A stretch of 32,611 nucleotides of DNA from Fidelibacterota bacterium (GTDB lineage: Bacteria > Fidelibacterota > UBA8477 > JABMPR01): positions 152,232-184,842 of the forward strand of contig JAIPJF010000001.1 of NCBI GenBank assembly GCA_021734325.1, read 5' to 3'. Of the stretch, positions 17,021-25,231 are shown in pieces (position 1 is the first letter of the stretch; each line of letters starts with the position of its first letter). A program made the translations under genes and the position numbers. The notes below the pieces were generated by a model, which worked only from the letters and a program-made list of their open reading frames with translations, did no database searches and had not been told where the DNA came from.

Positions 17021-17093
17021 ACAGGGACATCGGTCTGGTCGTATTCCCCCGCTTCCGGATTTTAGTTGTCCCTGTTTCTTTTTCGGGAATACG
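17021..17093. repeat. Interleaved inverted repeats (A-B-A'-B', pseudoknot-capable)
   Basis: Two perfect 9-bp inverted repeats are interlocked: A ACAGGGACA (17021-17029) with A' TGTCCCTGT (17067-17075), and B CGTATTCCC (17040-17048) with B' GGGAATACG (17085-17093). The order A-B-A'-B' allows an H-type pseudoknot with 10-, 18- and 9-base loops. The ACAGGGACA/TGTCCCTGT arms also resemble ends of REP-like sequences associated with Y1 (RAYT) transposases, but no transposase is present. Whether it is transcribed is unknown. Confidence 0.6.
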
Positions 17094-17095
17094 CC

Positions 17096-17127
17096 AAAAA
17101 AAAAGCGACCAATGGTCGCTTTTTTTT
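17096..17127. terminator. Rho-independent terminator of the STAS gene
   Basis: The stem GCGACC-AAT-GGTCGC (17105-17119) lies between a 9-base A-run and an 8-base T-run, so it can act on both strands. It lies 15 bases past the STAS gene stop on the minus strand. Confidence 0.88.
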
Positions 17128-17141
17128 ATTGAACAGAAATT

Positions 17142-17477
17142 TTATTCCTTGAGGGCTGTTTCCTCACTGTCAATGATCTCAAATACTTCTTCCAGCTTTG
17201 AGATTTTGATCAAGGATAATATTTTTTGCTGTGGTTTTACTATATAGCAAATACCACCTTTTATGGTTGCCTGACGTTTGGCGAATAAAAGCCCTCCTAA
17301 CCCAGTGCTGTCAACCATCCTTACATTTTCCATGTTAATCATAATGTTTTTAAAATCAGCTTCAGCGATGGCCATAAAGATATCACGTTTGAATGCTTTG
17401 ACCCCTCTAATATCAAAGGTCGTATTCTGGACCCTTACGATAAGGGTATCTTTTTTAATCTCAGTCTCAAATTTCAT
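17142..17477 (-). CDS. STAS-domain protein, anti-sigma factor antagonist-like
   Basis: A single STAS domain of 111 aa (SpoIIAA/RsbV type). The phosphorylation motif is MVDSTGLGGL, with Ser57 as the likely target of an HPK-type anti-sigma kinase. The preceding strand NIMINMENVRMVD is typical. The protein should switch partners with an anti-sigma factor or similar kinase in a general-stress or envelope pathway. No RsbW-like kinase, phosphatase or sigma factor is in the window, so the partner is unknown. A strong terminator follows, and a possible micro-ORF precedes it by 35 bases. Confidence 0.92.
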   Translation of the reverse strand: MKFETEIKKDTLIVRVQNTTFDIRGVKAFKRDIFMAIAEADFKNIMINMENVRMVDSTGLGGLLFAKRQATIKGGICYIVKPQQKILSLIKISKLEEVFEIIDSEETALKE

Positions 17478-17512
17478 TTTTGTTGATCCTAGTTAACGCA
17501 CAAAAACGTTGT

Positions 17513-17659
17513 TTATTTACTAGATTGATTTCTCTTGTTTTTTGGCTTTTCAAATTGTTCTACAAACCAGAGGCGGAATATATCATCAGTGAAGGGACAG
17601 GGCAAGTCCATATGAACCTTCACTTCACCTTTTATTGATGCTAAAATTATATCTATCAT
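17513..17659 (-). CDS. Possible 48-aa micro-ORF upstream of the STAS gene
   Basis: An ATG at 17659 opens 48 codons ending at TAA 17513, 35 bases before the STAS gene on the same strand. The peptide begins MIDIILASIKGEVKVHMDLP, then CPFTDDIFRLWFVEQFEK, and ends basic (KNKRNQSSK). The composition is protein-like, but there is no clear ribosome binding site and I know no family. It may be a real small gene in the STAS operon, a remnant, or chance. Confidence 0.3.
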   Translation of the reverse strand: MIDIILASIKGEVKVHMDLPCPFTDDIFRLWFVEQFEKPKNKRNQSSK

Positions 17660-17676
17660 ATTGAAATTAAATTAAT

Positions 17677-19335
17677 ATGCAGGCAATGAATAATCATCTG
17701 AGAAGCCTTAGGAATATTCTAGGTCTTGTTCTAAAAACAGGGGTTGTACCCTTCATTTTAAATCTTGAAGGATTCCCCATTGCTTCCCACAGTTTTAACC
17801 AACCCAGCTCAATTTTCAGCTGGATTATCATTCTGGCTGGACTGGCAGGGCTCCTTACTTCTCATCTGCTGCTCCTCAGGTACGGAGATGGAAATGCCCA
17901 ATTCATCTTGCGAAGTACCCGTCTTGTTGATGTTGGCGTTTACGCACGGAATCGGCACCCTTTTTTTTGGTTCCTCTCCCTATACTATCTGGGTGTCCTG
18001 ATCAACTTTTATGGATTCACTCTTCTAACATTCATTATTTGGATATCCTTTGTCATTCTGGGTCTGATCTATCTTCTGACGATTCAGGAAAGATTTCTAC
18101 GAAGCTCCCTTCCCGACCATTACAATGATTACCGCAAAAACACACCCGTCCTGACCTGGAAAATGAAAATTCCAGTGAACCAATCAGTTAAAATACTGCC
18201 TCAATTGGTATGGATCTTTGGGATGTTGATTCTGCGTCACTGGTACAAAATAGAAATAAAAGGGAGTGAACATATCCCCCATAAAAGACCCTTCCTGCTT
18301 GTGGCAAATCATGAGAGCTACCTGGATCCATTCCTTTTTGGGGTCTTTGTTCCTTTCGAACTTAAGTTTGTGACGACTGCAGATGTATTCACCTCGCGAT
18401 TAATGCGATTTCTCCTGGGTGGCATCGGAACATTTCCCATGCGACGTCATCGCCAGGATCTTAAATCCATACGGACCATGATCCGAATGATCAATAAGGG
18501 CCAGGTGGTAGGAATATTTCCTGAAGGTGGTCGAAGTATTGATGGAACGCCCCTTCCCATATTGAAAGAGACGCTCAAGTTGATCCAGCATTGCAGTGTA
18601 CCAATTCTCCCTGTTCATCTTGATGGTGCATATGAGATATGGCCGCGCTGGTCATCAAAAAGGCGGAGAGGAAAGGTTACGGCAACATTTAAACCGATCA
18701 TCCCTGTTGAGGACCAGAGCGACCTCACCACGCTTAATGACCACATTGCAAAGGCGATTTTTGCACATCCAAAGGTATACAGATCTGTAAAGAGTAAGGA
18801 CATCGCCAATGGTCTGGATAATTTTTTATGGGCCTGCCGTAACTGTGAAACACGCAATTCGATCGAATATTGCTCGACAAATATAATTCGATGCAGACAG
18901 TGTCATTCTGAATGGCTCGTAAATGATGATTATACCTTGGTTCACGCTGAAACCTCCGAATCATCCACCTTACACACCTGGATCAAGGATATCACTCAAA
19001 CGGTGCGAAGTCATCCCATTACCACAGAAATCGGCCTGGATCTGGAGACAGATGAACAGATGTTCCTGAGCAGCCCGATCATCAGCTATCGGCATGAAGA
19101 GAATCCTGAACTTACTGATAATCTTATCCTCTCGCTGACCAATAAACGATTCATTCTATCTCAAAATGCAAAATCTATCCACTCGTGGGCATTGGAAGTT
19201 ATTACCATTTTCACCATGGATTATTACAATGAAATCTCAATCGGGGTAAGTGGTATCAGACATACCTTTGCCCTGCCGGCAGAAGAGATCAGTTTAAAAT
19301 GGCAGACCTATTACGAGGAACTATCTGTGTCCTGA
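17677..19335 (+). CDS. Multidomain PlsC-type acyltransferase with N-terminal ICMT/PEMT-like membrane domain, zinc ribbon and C-terminal domain
   Basis: A 552-aa protein joining several domains. Residues ~1-165 contain four hydrophobic segments and isoprenylcysteine/phospholipid methyltransferase-like signatures: GVYARNRHPFFW (87-98) and QERFLRSSLPDHYNDYRKNTP (137-156). Residues ~170-375 are a PlsC/LPLAT acyltransferase with the NHESYLDP HX4D motif (His212/Asp217), TFPMRR (252-256), FPEGGRS (281-287) and VPILPVHLDGA. Residues 387-409 form a zinc ribbon (CRNC ... CRQC). The last ~110 residues are beta-rich (NLILSLTNKRFILSQ, HSWALEVITIFTMD, IGVSGIRHTFALP) and resemble a PH/GRAM-like domain. The methyltransferase-like part may be only a membrane module. 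Likely role: membrane lipid acylation. There is no ribosome binding site; ATG 17686 (residue 4) is an alternative start. Confidence 0.85.
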   Translation: MQAMNNHLRSLRNILGLVLKTGVVPFILNLEGFPIASHSFNQPSSIFSWIIILAGLAGLLTSHLLLLRYGDGNAQFILRSTRLVDVGVYARNRHPFFWFLSLYYLGVLINFYGFTLLTFIIWISFVILGLIYLLTIQERFLRSSLPDHYNDYRKNTPVLTWKMKIPVNQSVKILPQLVWIFGMLILRHWYKIEIKGSEHIPHKRPFLLVANHESYLDPFLFGVFVPFELKFVTTADVFTSRLMRFLLGGIGTFPMRRHRQDLKSIRTMIRMINKGQVVGIFPEGGRSIDGTPLPILKETLKLIQHCSVPILPVHLDGAYEIWPRWSSKRRRGKVTATFKPIIPVEDQSDLTTLNDHIAKAIFAHPKVYRSVKSKDIANGLDNFLWACRNCETRNSIEYCSTNIIRCRQCHSEWLVNDDYTLVHAETSESSTLHTWIKDITQTVRSHPITTEIGLDLETDEQMFLSSPIISYRHEENPELTDNLILSLTNKRFILSQNAKSIHSWALEVITIFTMDYYNEISIGVSGIRHTFALPAEEISLKWQTYYEELSVS

Positions 19336-19431
19336 TCACCTGTTATCGGCCTCATACATGGGTAAATAGCCCTTTCTCCTTTTTCAATCTCACTTATCTT
19401 TGGAACCAAAATAAAAACTGAAAGGGACATC

Positions 19432-21315
19432 GTGAGTAAACCATTACCTGAGATCACCTTAAAAGCAGTTATTCTGGGAGCACTATTATCAATGGTTTTG
19501 GCAGGAGCAAATGCCTACCTGGGTCTTTTTGCCGGAATGACAGCTTCAGCATCCATCCCGGCTGCCGTCATCAGTATGGGCATACTGAGTATGTTCAAAA
19601 AACATAATATTCTTGAAGATAACATTGTGCAAACGGCTGCCTCAGCAGGCGAATCGCTGGCAGCCGGTGTGATTTTCACCATACCTGCCTTACTGCTCAT
19701 GGGGTACTGGGAGACTTTTAATTATCTGGAAGTTGCCAAAATTGCCGGTGTAGGTGGCCTGATCGGCGTTCTGTTCACCATTCCTCTCCGACGCGCCTTG
19801 ATAGTAGAGGCAAAACTGACCTATCCAGAGGGAGTGGCTACTGCGGCGGTGCTTCAAGCCGGTCACGTAGGAGACAACACTTCTGCAGAAGAAATCCAGG
19901 GTGGGCTAAAACTTTTGACCCTTTCAAGTCTTGCCTCTGCATTTATGAAGCTTGGACAGCAGGGCTTTGCCCTCTGGAATTCTGCTCTGGAAGGAGCAAC
20001 CCACCTTGGCAAATCCGTTTTTGGATTTGGGTCAGACCTATCACCGGCTTTGATCTCAGTCGGGTATATTGTTGGTCGAAATATCAGTATTCTGGTTTTT
20101 TCAGGCGGTATCATCTCCTGGTTCTTTGCGATCCCGATCTATACAGCGATCCATGGTTTCGAAGGGGACGCGTTGGAAGCCGCAAACACGATCTGGGATA
20201 CTGAAATCAGGTATCTAGGTGTGGGAGCAATGGTTGTCGGTGGCATCTGGTCCCTGATCAAACTGTTCAAACCTCTCATGGAAGGAATCAAAGCCAGCCT
20301 GAGAGCATATAGCGCAACTCAAAATGGTGAGATTCTTAAACGGGAAGAGCAAGATATACCTATCAAATATGTTGGGATTGCCTTGCTCGTCCTAATGATT
20401 CCTGTTTTTTTTATATATAATGACATTCTTCCTACCATGCAACTGGCTGTTCTCATGACCATCATTATGATGGTATTTGGTTTTTTCTTCTCCGCAGTGG
20501 CAGGCTATATGGCCGGAGTTGTTGGTTCATCCAACAATCCAATTTCGGGAGTTACAGTTGCAACGGTATTATTTGCTTCCCTGTTACTCCTGGCTATTCT
20601 TGGTTCTGGTTCTCTTCAGGGAGCTGCTGCTGCCATTATGGTGGGAGCTGTGGTTTGTAATGCGGCCGCGATTGGTGGTGACAATCTCCAGGATCTAAAA
20701 ACAGGTCATATCGTCGGTGCCACGCCGTGGAAGCAGCAGGTCATGCAGATCATTGGTGTTCTCAGTGCCGCCATTGTGCTTGGTCTTGTATTGGATATAC
20801 TGCACACGGCCTATACCATTGGTTCCCCCGTCCTGTCAGCCCCACAGGCCACACTTATGAAAGCGGTTGCAGAAGGTGTCTTTCAGGGGAATTTACCCTG
20901 GAACATGGTCATCATCGGCGCCATTATTGGTGTAATCATCATCGCGTTGGATATTCGTCAGGAAAACAGAGGCTCTGATTTTAGGATTCCAGTTCTTGCC
21001 GTGGCAGTTGGTATCTATTTGCCCATTTCCCTGACCACTCCAATTTTTATAGGCGGAATGCTGGCTCACTTAGGAGACAAAATGGGTGCTACCGATTCAA
21101 CCAGGAAAAAGGGTTTACTCCTGGCTGCTGGGATGATCACTGGCGAGGCAATCATGGGCATCCTAGTCGCCTTACCTATCTTCTTAACTGCAGATAAGGA
21201 CTGGTGGCCCACATTTCGCGGTTTTGGATGGCTGGGACCTATTCTGATCGTTGCCATCATGATCTGGTTTCTCACAACCTTAAAATCAGACCGAACCCAG
21301 GCAGGAGAAAATTAA
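19432..21315 (+). CDS. OPT family oligopeptide transporter
   Basis: A 627-aa inner-membrane transporter with about 15 hydrophobic segments. Family signatures include LTLKAVILGALLSMVLAGANAYLGLFAG-type ITLKAVILGALL (N-terminus), NIVQTAASAGESLAAGVIFTIPAL, LTYPEGVATAAVLQAG, and NNPISGVTVATVLFA. These match the bacterial OPT branch thought to import oligopeptides or metal-peptide complexes. It starts at GTG 19432 with AAAGGGA upstream. Its TAA overlaps the ATG of adenosine deaminase by one base (TAATG), so the two are translationally coupled and form an operon with the DsrE-like gene. Confidence 0.94.
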   Translation: MSKPLPEITLKAVILGALLSMVLAGANAYLGLFAGMTASASIPAAVISMGILSMFKKHNILEDNIVQTAASAGESLAAGVIFTIPALLLMGYWETFNYLEVAKIAGVGGLIGVLFTIPLRRALIVEAKLTYPEGVATAAVLQAGHVGDNTSAEEIQGGLKLLTLSSLASAFMKLGQQGFALWNSALEGATHLGKSVFGFGSDLSPALISVGYIVGRNISILVFSGGIISWFFAIPIYTAIHGFEGDALEAANTIWDTEIRYLGVGAMVVGGIWSLIKLFKPLMEGIKASLRAYSATQNGEILKREEQDIPIKYVGIALLVLMIPVFFIYNDILPTMQLAVLMTIIMMVFGFFFSAVAGYMAGVVGSSNNPISGVTVATVLFASLLLLAILGSGSLQGAAAAIMVGAVVCNAAAIGGDNLQDLKTGHIVGATPWKQQVMQIIGVLSAAIVLGLVLDILHTAYTIGSPVLSAPQATLMKAVAEGVFQGNLPWNMVIIGAIIGVIIIALDIRQENRGSDFRIPVLAVAVGIYLPISLTTPIFIGGMLAHLGDKMGATDSTRKKGLLLAAGMITGEAIMGILVALPIFLTADKDWWPTFRGFGWLGPILIVAIMIWFLTTLKSDRTQAGEN

Positions 21316-22370
21316 TGAAACCCGTTCGTCGCGATTTTCTGCTTGAATTGCCCAAACCGGAGCTCCATTGTCATTTGGATGGTTCACTACGCCTTGATAC
21401 TATTCTGGATCTCGCTCAAAAGGACAAGGTTGATCTTCCCTATAAGGATCGTGACACATTAAGCAAAGCTGTTACGGTTAAGGGGCAAGTAAAGAATCTG
21501 GAAACCTATATCGATAAATTTCAGATCACACTCAGTGTTCTGCAGACTGCCGACGCTCTGGAAAGGGCTGCTTTTGAACTTGCCGAGGACGCCGCTGCTG
21601 AGAATGTGAGACTTTTGGAGGTTCGATACTCCCCCATACTCCATCAGAAGCGGGGAATGACGCCCATGGAGTCACTGGACGCAGTGATCGCCGGTCTGAA
21701 CAAAGCCCAGCATGAATTCAATATCAGTACGGGAGTTATTGTCTGTGGTATCAGGAATTTTTCCATTGAATCATCCATTCAGCTGGCAGAACTCGCCATT
21801 GCCTATAAGTATCGCGGCGTTATAGGTTATGACCTTGCCGGTGTAGAGGAAAATTTCCCTGCAAAGGATCATCTTCAAGCCTTCTATCTGATCAGGAATA
21901 ACAACGTGAATGTTACCTTACATGCTGGTGAAGCCTACGGTCCTGCGTCTATTCATCAAGCTATCCACTACTGCGGTGCCAACCGTATCGGACATGGAAC
22001 GCGATTGCGCGAGGATGGTGATCTGATGAATTATGTCAACGATCACCGCATTTGTCTTGAGGTTTGTCTAACCAGCAATTATCAAACGGGTTCACTGGCA
22101 AAAATAGAGAATCATCCTTTGAAATTTTATCATGATTACGGCTTAAGATTGTCTCTTAACACAGATAACCGGCTGATCAGCGGCGTCACCCTGGTGGATG
22201 AATACATGCTGGCACATAAAACTTTCAATTTCAACATGCTGGATTTCAAGGATTTTATTATCAGTGGTTTTAAAAGCGCTTTTCTTGAGCATCGAGAACG
22301 AACGAAGTTGATCAAGGAGGTCGCCCACCAGATCGACGACTATCTGGGTGTAGGCTCACATAAATATTAA
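21315..22370 (+). CDS. add: Adenosine deaminase
   Basis: It converts adenosine to inosine for purine salvage. The start is ATG 21315, overlapping the OPT stop by one base, with AGGAG eight bases upstream; a longer frame from 21204 would lie inside the OPT gene. The 351-aa protein has zinc ligands His18 and His20 (HCHLDGS), catalytic HAGE (203-206, Glu206), His227 (RIGHGTR) and Asp284 (LNTDNRLISG). NTDN in place of NTDDP is typical of one bacterial subgroup. The DsrE-like gene follows nine bases after the stop. Confidence 0.94.
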   Translation: MKPVRRDFLLELPKPELHCHLDGSLRLDTILDLAQKDKVDLPYKDRDTLSKAVTVKGQVKNLETYIDKFQITLSVLQTADALERAAFELAEDAAAENVRLLEVRYSPILHQKRGMTPMESLDAVIAGLNKAQHEFNISTGVIVCGIRNFSIESSIQLAELAIAYKYRGVIGYDLAGVEENFPAKDHLQAFYLIRNNNVNVTLHAGEAYGPASIHQAIHYCGANRIGHGTRLREDGDLMNYVNDHRICLEVCLTSNYQTGSLAKIENHPLKFYHDYGLRLSLNTDNRLISGVTLVDEYMLAHKTFNFNMLDFKDFIISGFKSAFLEHRERTKLIKEVAHQIDDYLGVGSHKY

Positions 22371-22379
22371 GGGGCAAAA

Positions 22380-22715
22380 ATGACTCTATTATACCTGAAT
22401 TCAAATACCATGGGAAGTGGAGATGATCTTCTCGGGACCCGATTGCTCGCGATATTTTTAAAAAAGCTCTCTGAATCTGACCATACTATTGATGTGATCG
22501 CTTGTGTGAATATTGGAATAGAATTAACCACTCAAAAAGGCGAAGCCCTGGAAAGCTTACGGGTGATGGAATCCAGAGGAGCACAAATTTTCAGTTATGG
22601 TACCTGCCTCGATTTTCATGATCTAAGGGATAAGCTACTTATTGGATCAGTTGGAAATATGGAACAGAGCGTTGAGATATTGTGCACGGCAGACAGAGTA
22701 ATCCGGCCCTGTTGA
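22380..22715 (+). CDS. Stand-alone DsrE-like domain protein (YedF C-terminal type)
   Basis: A 111-aa protein matching the DsrE-like C-terminal half of YedF: LYLNSNTMGSGDDLLGTRLL, VNIGIELTTQKGEALESLRVME and SYGTCLDFHDLRDKLLIGSVGNM, with the conserved GTCL cysteine. YedF usually carries an N-terminal TusA domain; it is absent here. Related proteins take part in sulfur or selenium transfer, but neither is shown for this one, and no selD or selA is nearby. AGGGG lies six bases before the ATG, and the gene follows adenosine deaminase by nine bases. It ends RPC-TGA. Confidence 0.82.
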   Translation: MTLLYLNSNTMGSGDDLLGTRLLAIFLKKLSESDHTIDVIACVNIGIELTTQKGEALESLRVMESRGAQIFSYGTCLDFHDLRDKLLIGSVGNMEQSVEILCTADRVIRPC

Positions 22716-22792
22716 CGTGGATCCTGATATTGTTCAGGGATTGGCAGAAACGACATGCATCCCAAGTCGATTCAGGTATAGAAATTAAGCGT

Positions 22793-22969
22793 TTACAGCT
22801 TATTGACCGAAATGGCATTGCTCGTGTCATGACAGGATGAATTGCATCCTCCGCAGCTCACTGGCTGATCTTTGGGAACTTGTCCCAAATTCACAAAATA
22901 CTTTATAAATACCCACAACGCAGCACCTACAGTAAGCACTACCAAAGCAATGTCTATCAGGTGAGCCAA
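22793..22969 (-). CDS. FeoB-associated Cys-rich membrane protein (TTG start)
   Basis: A 58-aa protein found by reading past the feoB stop in another frame. The TTG at 22969 lies nine bases after GGAGG, and both lie within the 3' end of feoB; the two genes overlap by 13 bases. The peptide has one membrane helix (IDIALVVLTVGAALWVFI, residues 5-22), then a cytoplasm-sized linker and a Cys cluster SCGGCNSSCHD (Cys39, 42, 46), and ends SVNKL. This size, order and position match the small Cys-rich proteins that often follow feoB in bacteria, which may bind iron or redox partners. It converges on the DsrE-like gene with 77 bases between stops. Confidence 0.82.
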   Translation of the reverse strand: MAHLIDIALVVLTVGAALWVFIKYFVNLGQVPKDQPVSCGGCNSSCHDTSNAISVNKL

Positions 22970-25230
22970 TTGAACATCCCTCCGAAATACTTGATTGAGA
23001 ATGCGAGTAAATAGGCCAGACTCAGCGAGTAGCCTATAGAGAATATGGTATAAACCCAGGTTCCAGTCTCACGCTTGATAGCTGCCACCGTCGCCAGACA
23101 GGGTGTATATAAAAGGGTGAAGACCATAAAGCCCAGTGCAACCACTGGAGTCATTCCTGAAGTCCTTAAACTGCTGATAACACCATCATTCCCCTCGTCA
23201 ACATTTTCACCAACCCCAAATAGGACGCCATAGGTCGAGACCACTATTTCCTTGGCGATAAATCCGGTGATCAGGGCAACACTTTCACGCCAGGTAAAAC
23301 CGAGAGGGGCAACAATGGGCTCAAACAATTTGCCGACCTTGCCAATCCACCTGTGTTCCGTGATCTCGCTTATCTCCTGCTGTCTAAGTACAAGCAAATC
23401 GTTTTCCTGGGCGAAAGAGAATTTGGACATCAAGTCATTGTATTGGGTTTCTAAATCGAGGAAAGCAGCACTCGCTTCAAACTCGACCAGCTTTGAATGA
23501 TATTCAGATCGGGCATGGTCAATGGAGGCATCGTATCTGGCATTCAAATCTAAGATCTTCCCAGAGTAAGTATTTACGAGCTGATCCCGCTCAGAATCAT
23601 AGTCCCGACTCAATTCAACAGACTGGGGAAAGTAGCCCAGCACCCAGATCAAAATTGAGCCCACCAGAATGACTGTGCCCATCCTTTGAATGAACAGATA
23701 TCCCCGTTCCCAGGTATGGAGTGTTAGCGACCGCAGTGTGGGTCGCTGATAGGGTGGCAACTCAAGCACAAAGGGCTTTGACATCCCCTTCAATATGGTT
23801 CTGCTGAATAGCTTCCCGCTTACAATTGCCACAACAATGCCCAAAACATACATGGAAAAAATAACGGTCGCGGCATTTTCTGGAAAAAATGCGCCTCCCA
23901 CAAGGACATATACGGGTAATCGGGCAGAACAACTCATGAAGGGGTTGATCAATACTGTCAGGATCCTGTCCCGTCGTGATTCCAATATACGGGTGCCCAT
24001 AATGGCTGGAACATTGCAGCCAAAACCCATGATCATTGGAATGAAAGCCTTGCCATGCAGGCCGATATTGTGCATGATCCTGTCCATGATAAAAGCGACC
24101 CGGGCCATATAACCTGAGTCTTCCAGCATGGCGATGATAAAAAAGAGGATAAAGATATTGGGCAGGAAGACAGCGATCGCTCCAACACCTCCGATCACAC
24201 CATCCACGAGAAGACTTGCAAACATGCTTTGAGGCAGAATATTAGAAACAGTATTCATCAACAGGACTACTCCTGCATCAATCCAATCCATTGGTATGGA
24301 TCCAAGATCATAAGTAATCTTAAACATAAGCCACATCAAAAAGCCAAAAATGGGGAGTCCCAGCCAGCGATTGGTGATGAGGCGGTCGATTTGTCGACTA
24401 TAGTCTGTGGATAACTTTAAGTTTTCTTTCACACATTCTCGAATGGCTCCCTGAATGAACCCATAGCGGGCGTGGGATACAATCGCTCTCCCTGTATCCT
24501 TGAACAATAGCTCAAGTCTTTCAACAGAGGCATTTGCCTGCGCAAGTATTCCCTGCCCCTGATTCCGTTTTCGGATCTCATCACGGGTTTGCTTATCTGA
24601 TTCAAGAAGTTTGACGCTTGTCCAGCGTCGCATATGATCATCATCTGATTCCTCCTCAAGGAGCATGCTGATCTTTTCGAGCTCAGCTTCAATATCTCTG
24701 GGATAGCTGATTTTGATGGGTCGAGATTTTTGGGATTGTTCAGTGACAACCCGGAGGATCTTCTCTTTGAGTAAATCGATGCCTTCACCTGTCCGGCCAA
24801 TGACCGGCACTACTGGGGCACCCAATAGTGTTGCCAGGGTATCAACATCGATTTCAAGACCTTTTTCCTCGGCCATATCCATCATGTTCAGCACAATGAC
24901 CAGGGGCCGTCCCAGTTCAATCAATTGGGTGGTAAGGAATAGATTTCGCTCCAGATTGGAAGCATCCACGATATTTACGACCACTTCCGGTCGATCTTCT
25001 ACCAGATATTTCCGGACGATGGTCTCTTCTGCGGAGAATGCTGTCAGCGAGTAAGTTCCGGGGAGGTCAACCGTATTAAATTTATGATCACCAAACGAAT
25101 AATGTCCTGATTTACGCTCAACGGTGACACCGGGCCAATTCCCTACATGCTGGCGGGCACCGGTTAGATGATTAAAAATAGTGGTCTTCCCACAATTTGG
25201 ATTCCCTGCAAGTGCGACATTAAAGTTCAT
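22957..25230 (-). CDS. feoB: Ferrous iron transport protein B
   Basis: The main Fe(II) uptake permease of the inner membrane, 757 aa. The N-terminal G domain shows G1 GNPNCGKTT (9-16), G3 DLPG (55-58) and G4 NMMD (115-118). The membrane part has the Gate motifs GFGCNVPAIMGTR (402-414) and LINPFMSCSARLPVY (427-441). Residues ~541-626 form a charged, helical insertion (YDSERDQLVNTYSGKILDLN onwards) between membrane segments, before the RWIGKVGKLFEPIVAPLGF stretch. The start is one base beyond the feoA stop. It belongs to the fur-feoA-feoB-Cys-rich operon and is probably Fur-controlled. Confidence 0.97.
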   Translation of the reverse strand: MNFNVALAGNPNCGKTTIFNHLTGARQHVGNWPGVTVERKSGHYSFGDHKFNTVDLPGTYSLTAFSAEETIVRKYLVEDRPEVVVNIVDASNLERNLFLTTQLIELGRPLVIVLNMMDMAEEKGLEIDVDTLATLLGAPVVPVIGRTGEGIDLLKEKILRVVTEQSQKSRPIKISYPRDIEAELEKISMLLEEESDDDHMRRWTSVKLLESDKQTRDEIRKRNQGQGILAQANASVERLELLFKDTGRAIVSHARYGFIQGAIRECVKENLKLSTDYSRQIDRLITNRWLGLPIFGFLMWLMFKITYDLGSIPMDWIDAGVVLLMNTVSNILPQSMFASLLVDGVIGGVGAIAVFLPNIFILFFIIAMLEDSGYMARVAFIMDRIMHNIGLHGKAFIPMIMGFGCNVPAIMGTRILESRRDRILTVLINPFMSCSARLPVYVLVGGAFFPENAATVIFSMYVLGIVVAIVSGKLFSRTILKGMSKPFVLELPPYQRPTLRSLTLHTWERGYLFIQRMGTVILVGSILIWVLGYFPQSVELSRDYDSERDQLVNTYSGKILDLNARYDASIDHARSEYHSKLVEFEASAAFLDLETQYNDLMSKFSFAQENDLLVLRQQEISEITEHRWIGKVGKLFEPIVAPLGFTWRESVALITGFIAKEIVVSTYGVLFGVGENVDEGNDGVISSLRTSGMTPVVALGFMVFTLLYTPCLATVAAIKRETGTWVYTIFSIGYSLSLAYLLAFSIKYFGGMFNWLT

Positions 25231-25231
25231 A

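Larger units (their letters stand above)
16839..17141. other. Spacer upstream of the CsgG-like gene
   Basis: About 303 bases without a gene. It holds the STAS-gene terminator (17096-17127), an interleaved inverted-repeat element (17021-17093), and an A+T-rich stretch near 16920-17010 that probably contains the minus-strand promoter for the CsgG-like gene. I could not choose a single promoter. Confidence 0.5.

Noticed and set aside
22713..22715. TGA after RPC in the DsrE-like gene as a possible selenocysteine codon
   Set aside because: Readthrough meets another stop within a few codons, and homologues end at this point.
22700..22790. A +1 frame after the DsrE-like gene reads PVDVDPDIVQGLAETTC, like the N-terminus of a class V aminotransferase
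   Set aside because: It is only ~27 codons between stops, lacks a start signal and overlaps nothing longer; chance or an extended DsrE frame cannot be separated without homologues.
22639..22830. 63-aa open frame on the minus strand
   Set aside because: It overlaps the DsrE-like gene and the Cys-rich feo gene in other frames and has no family signature.
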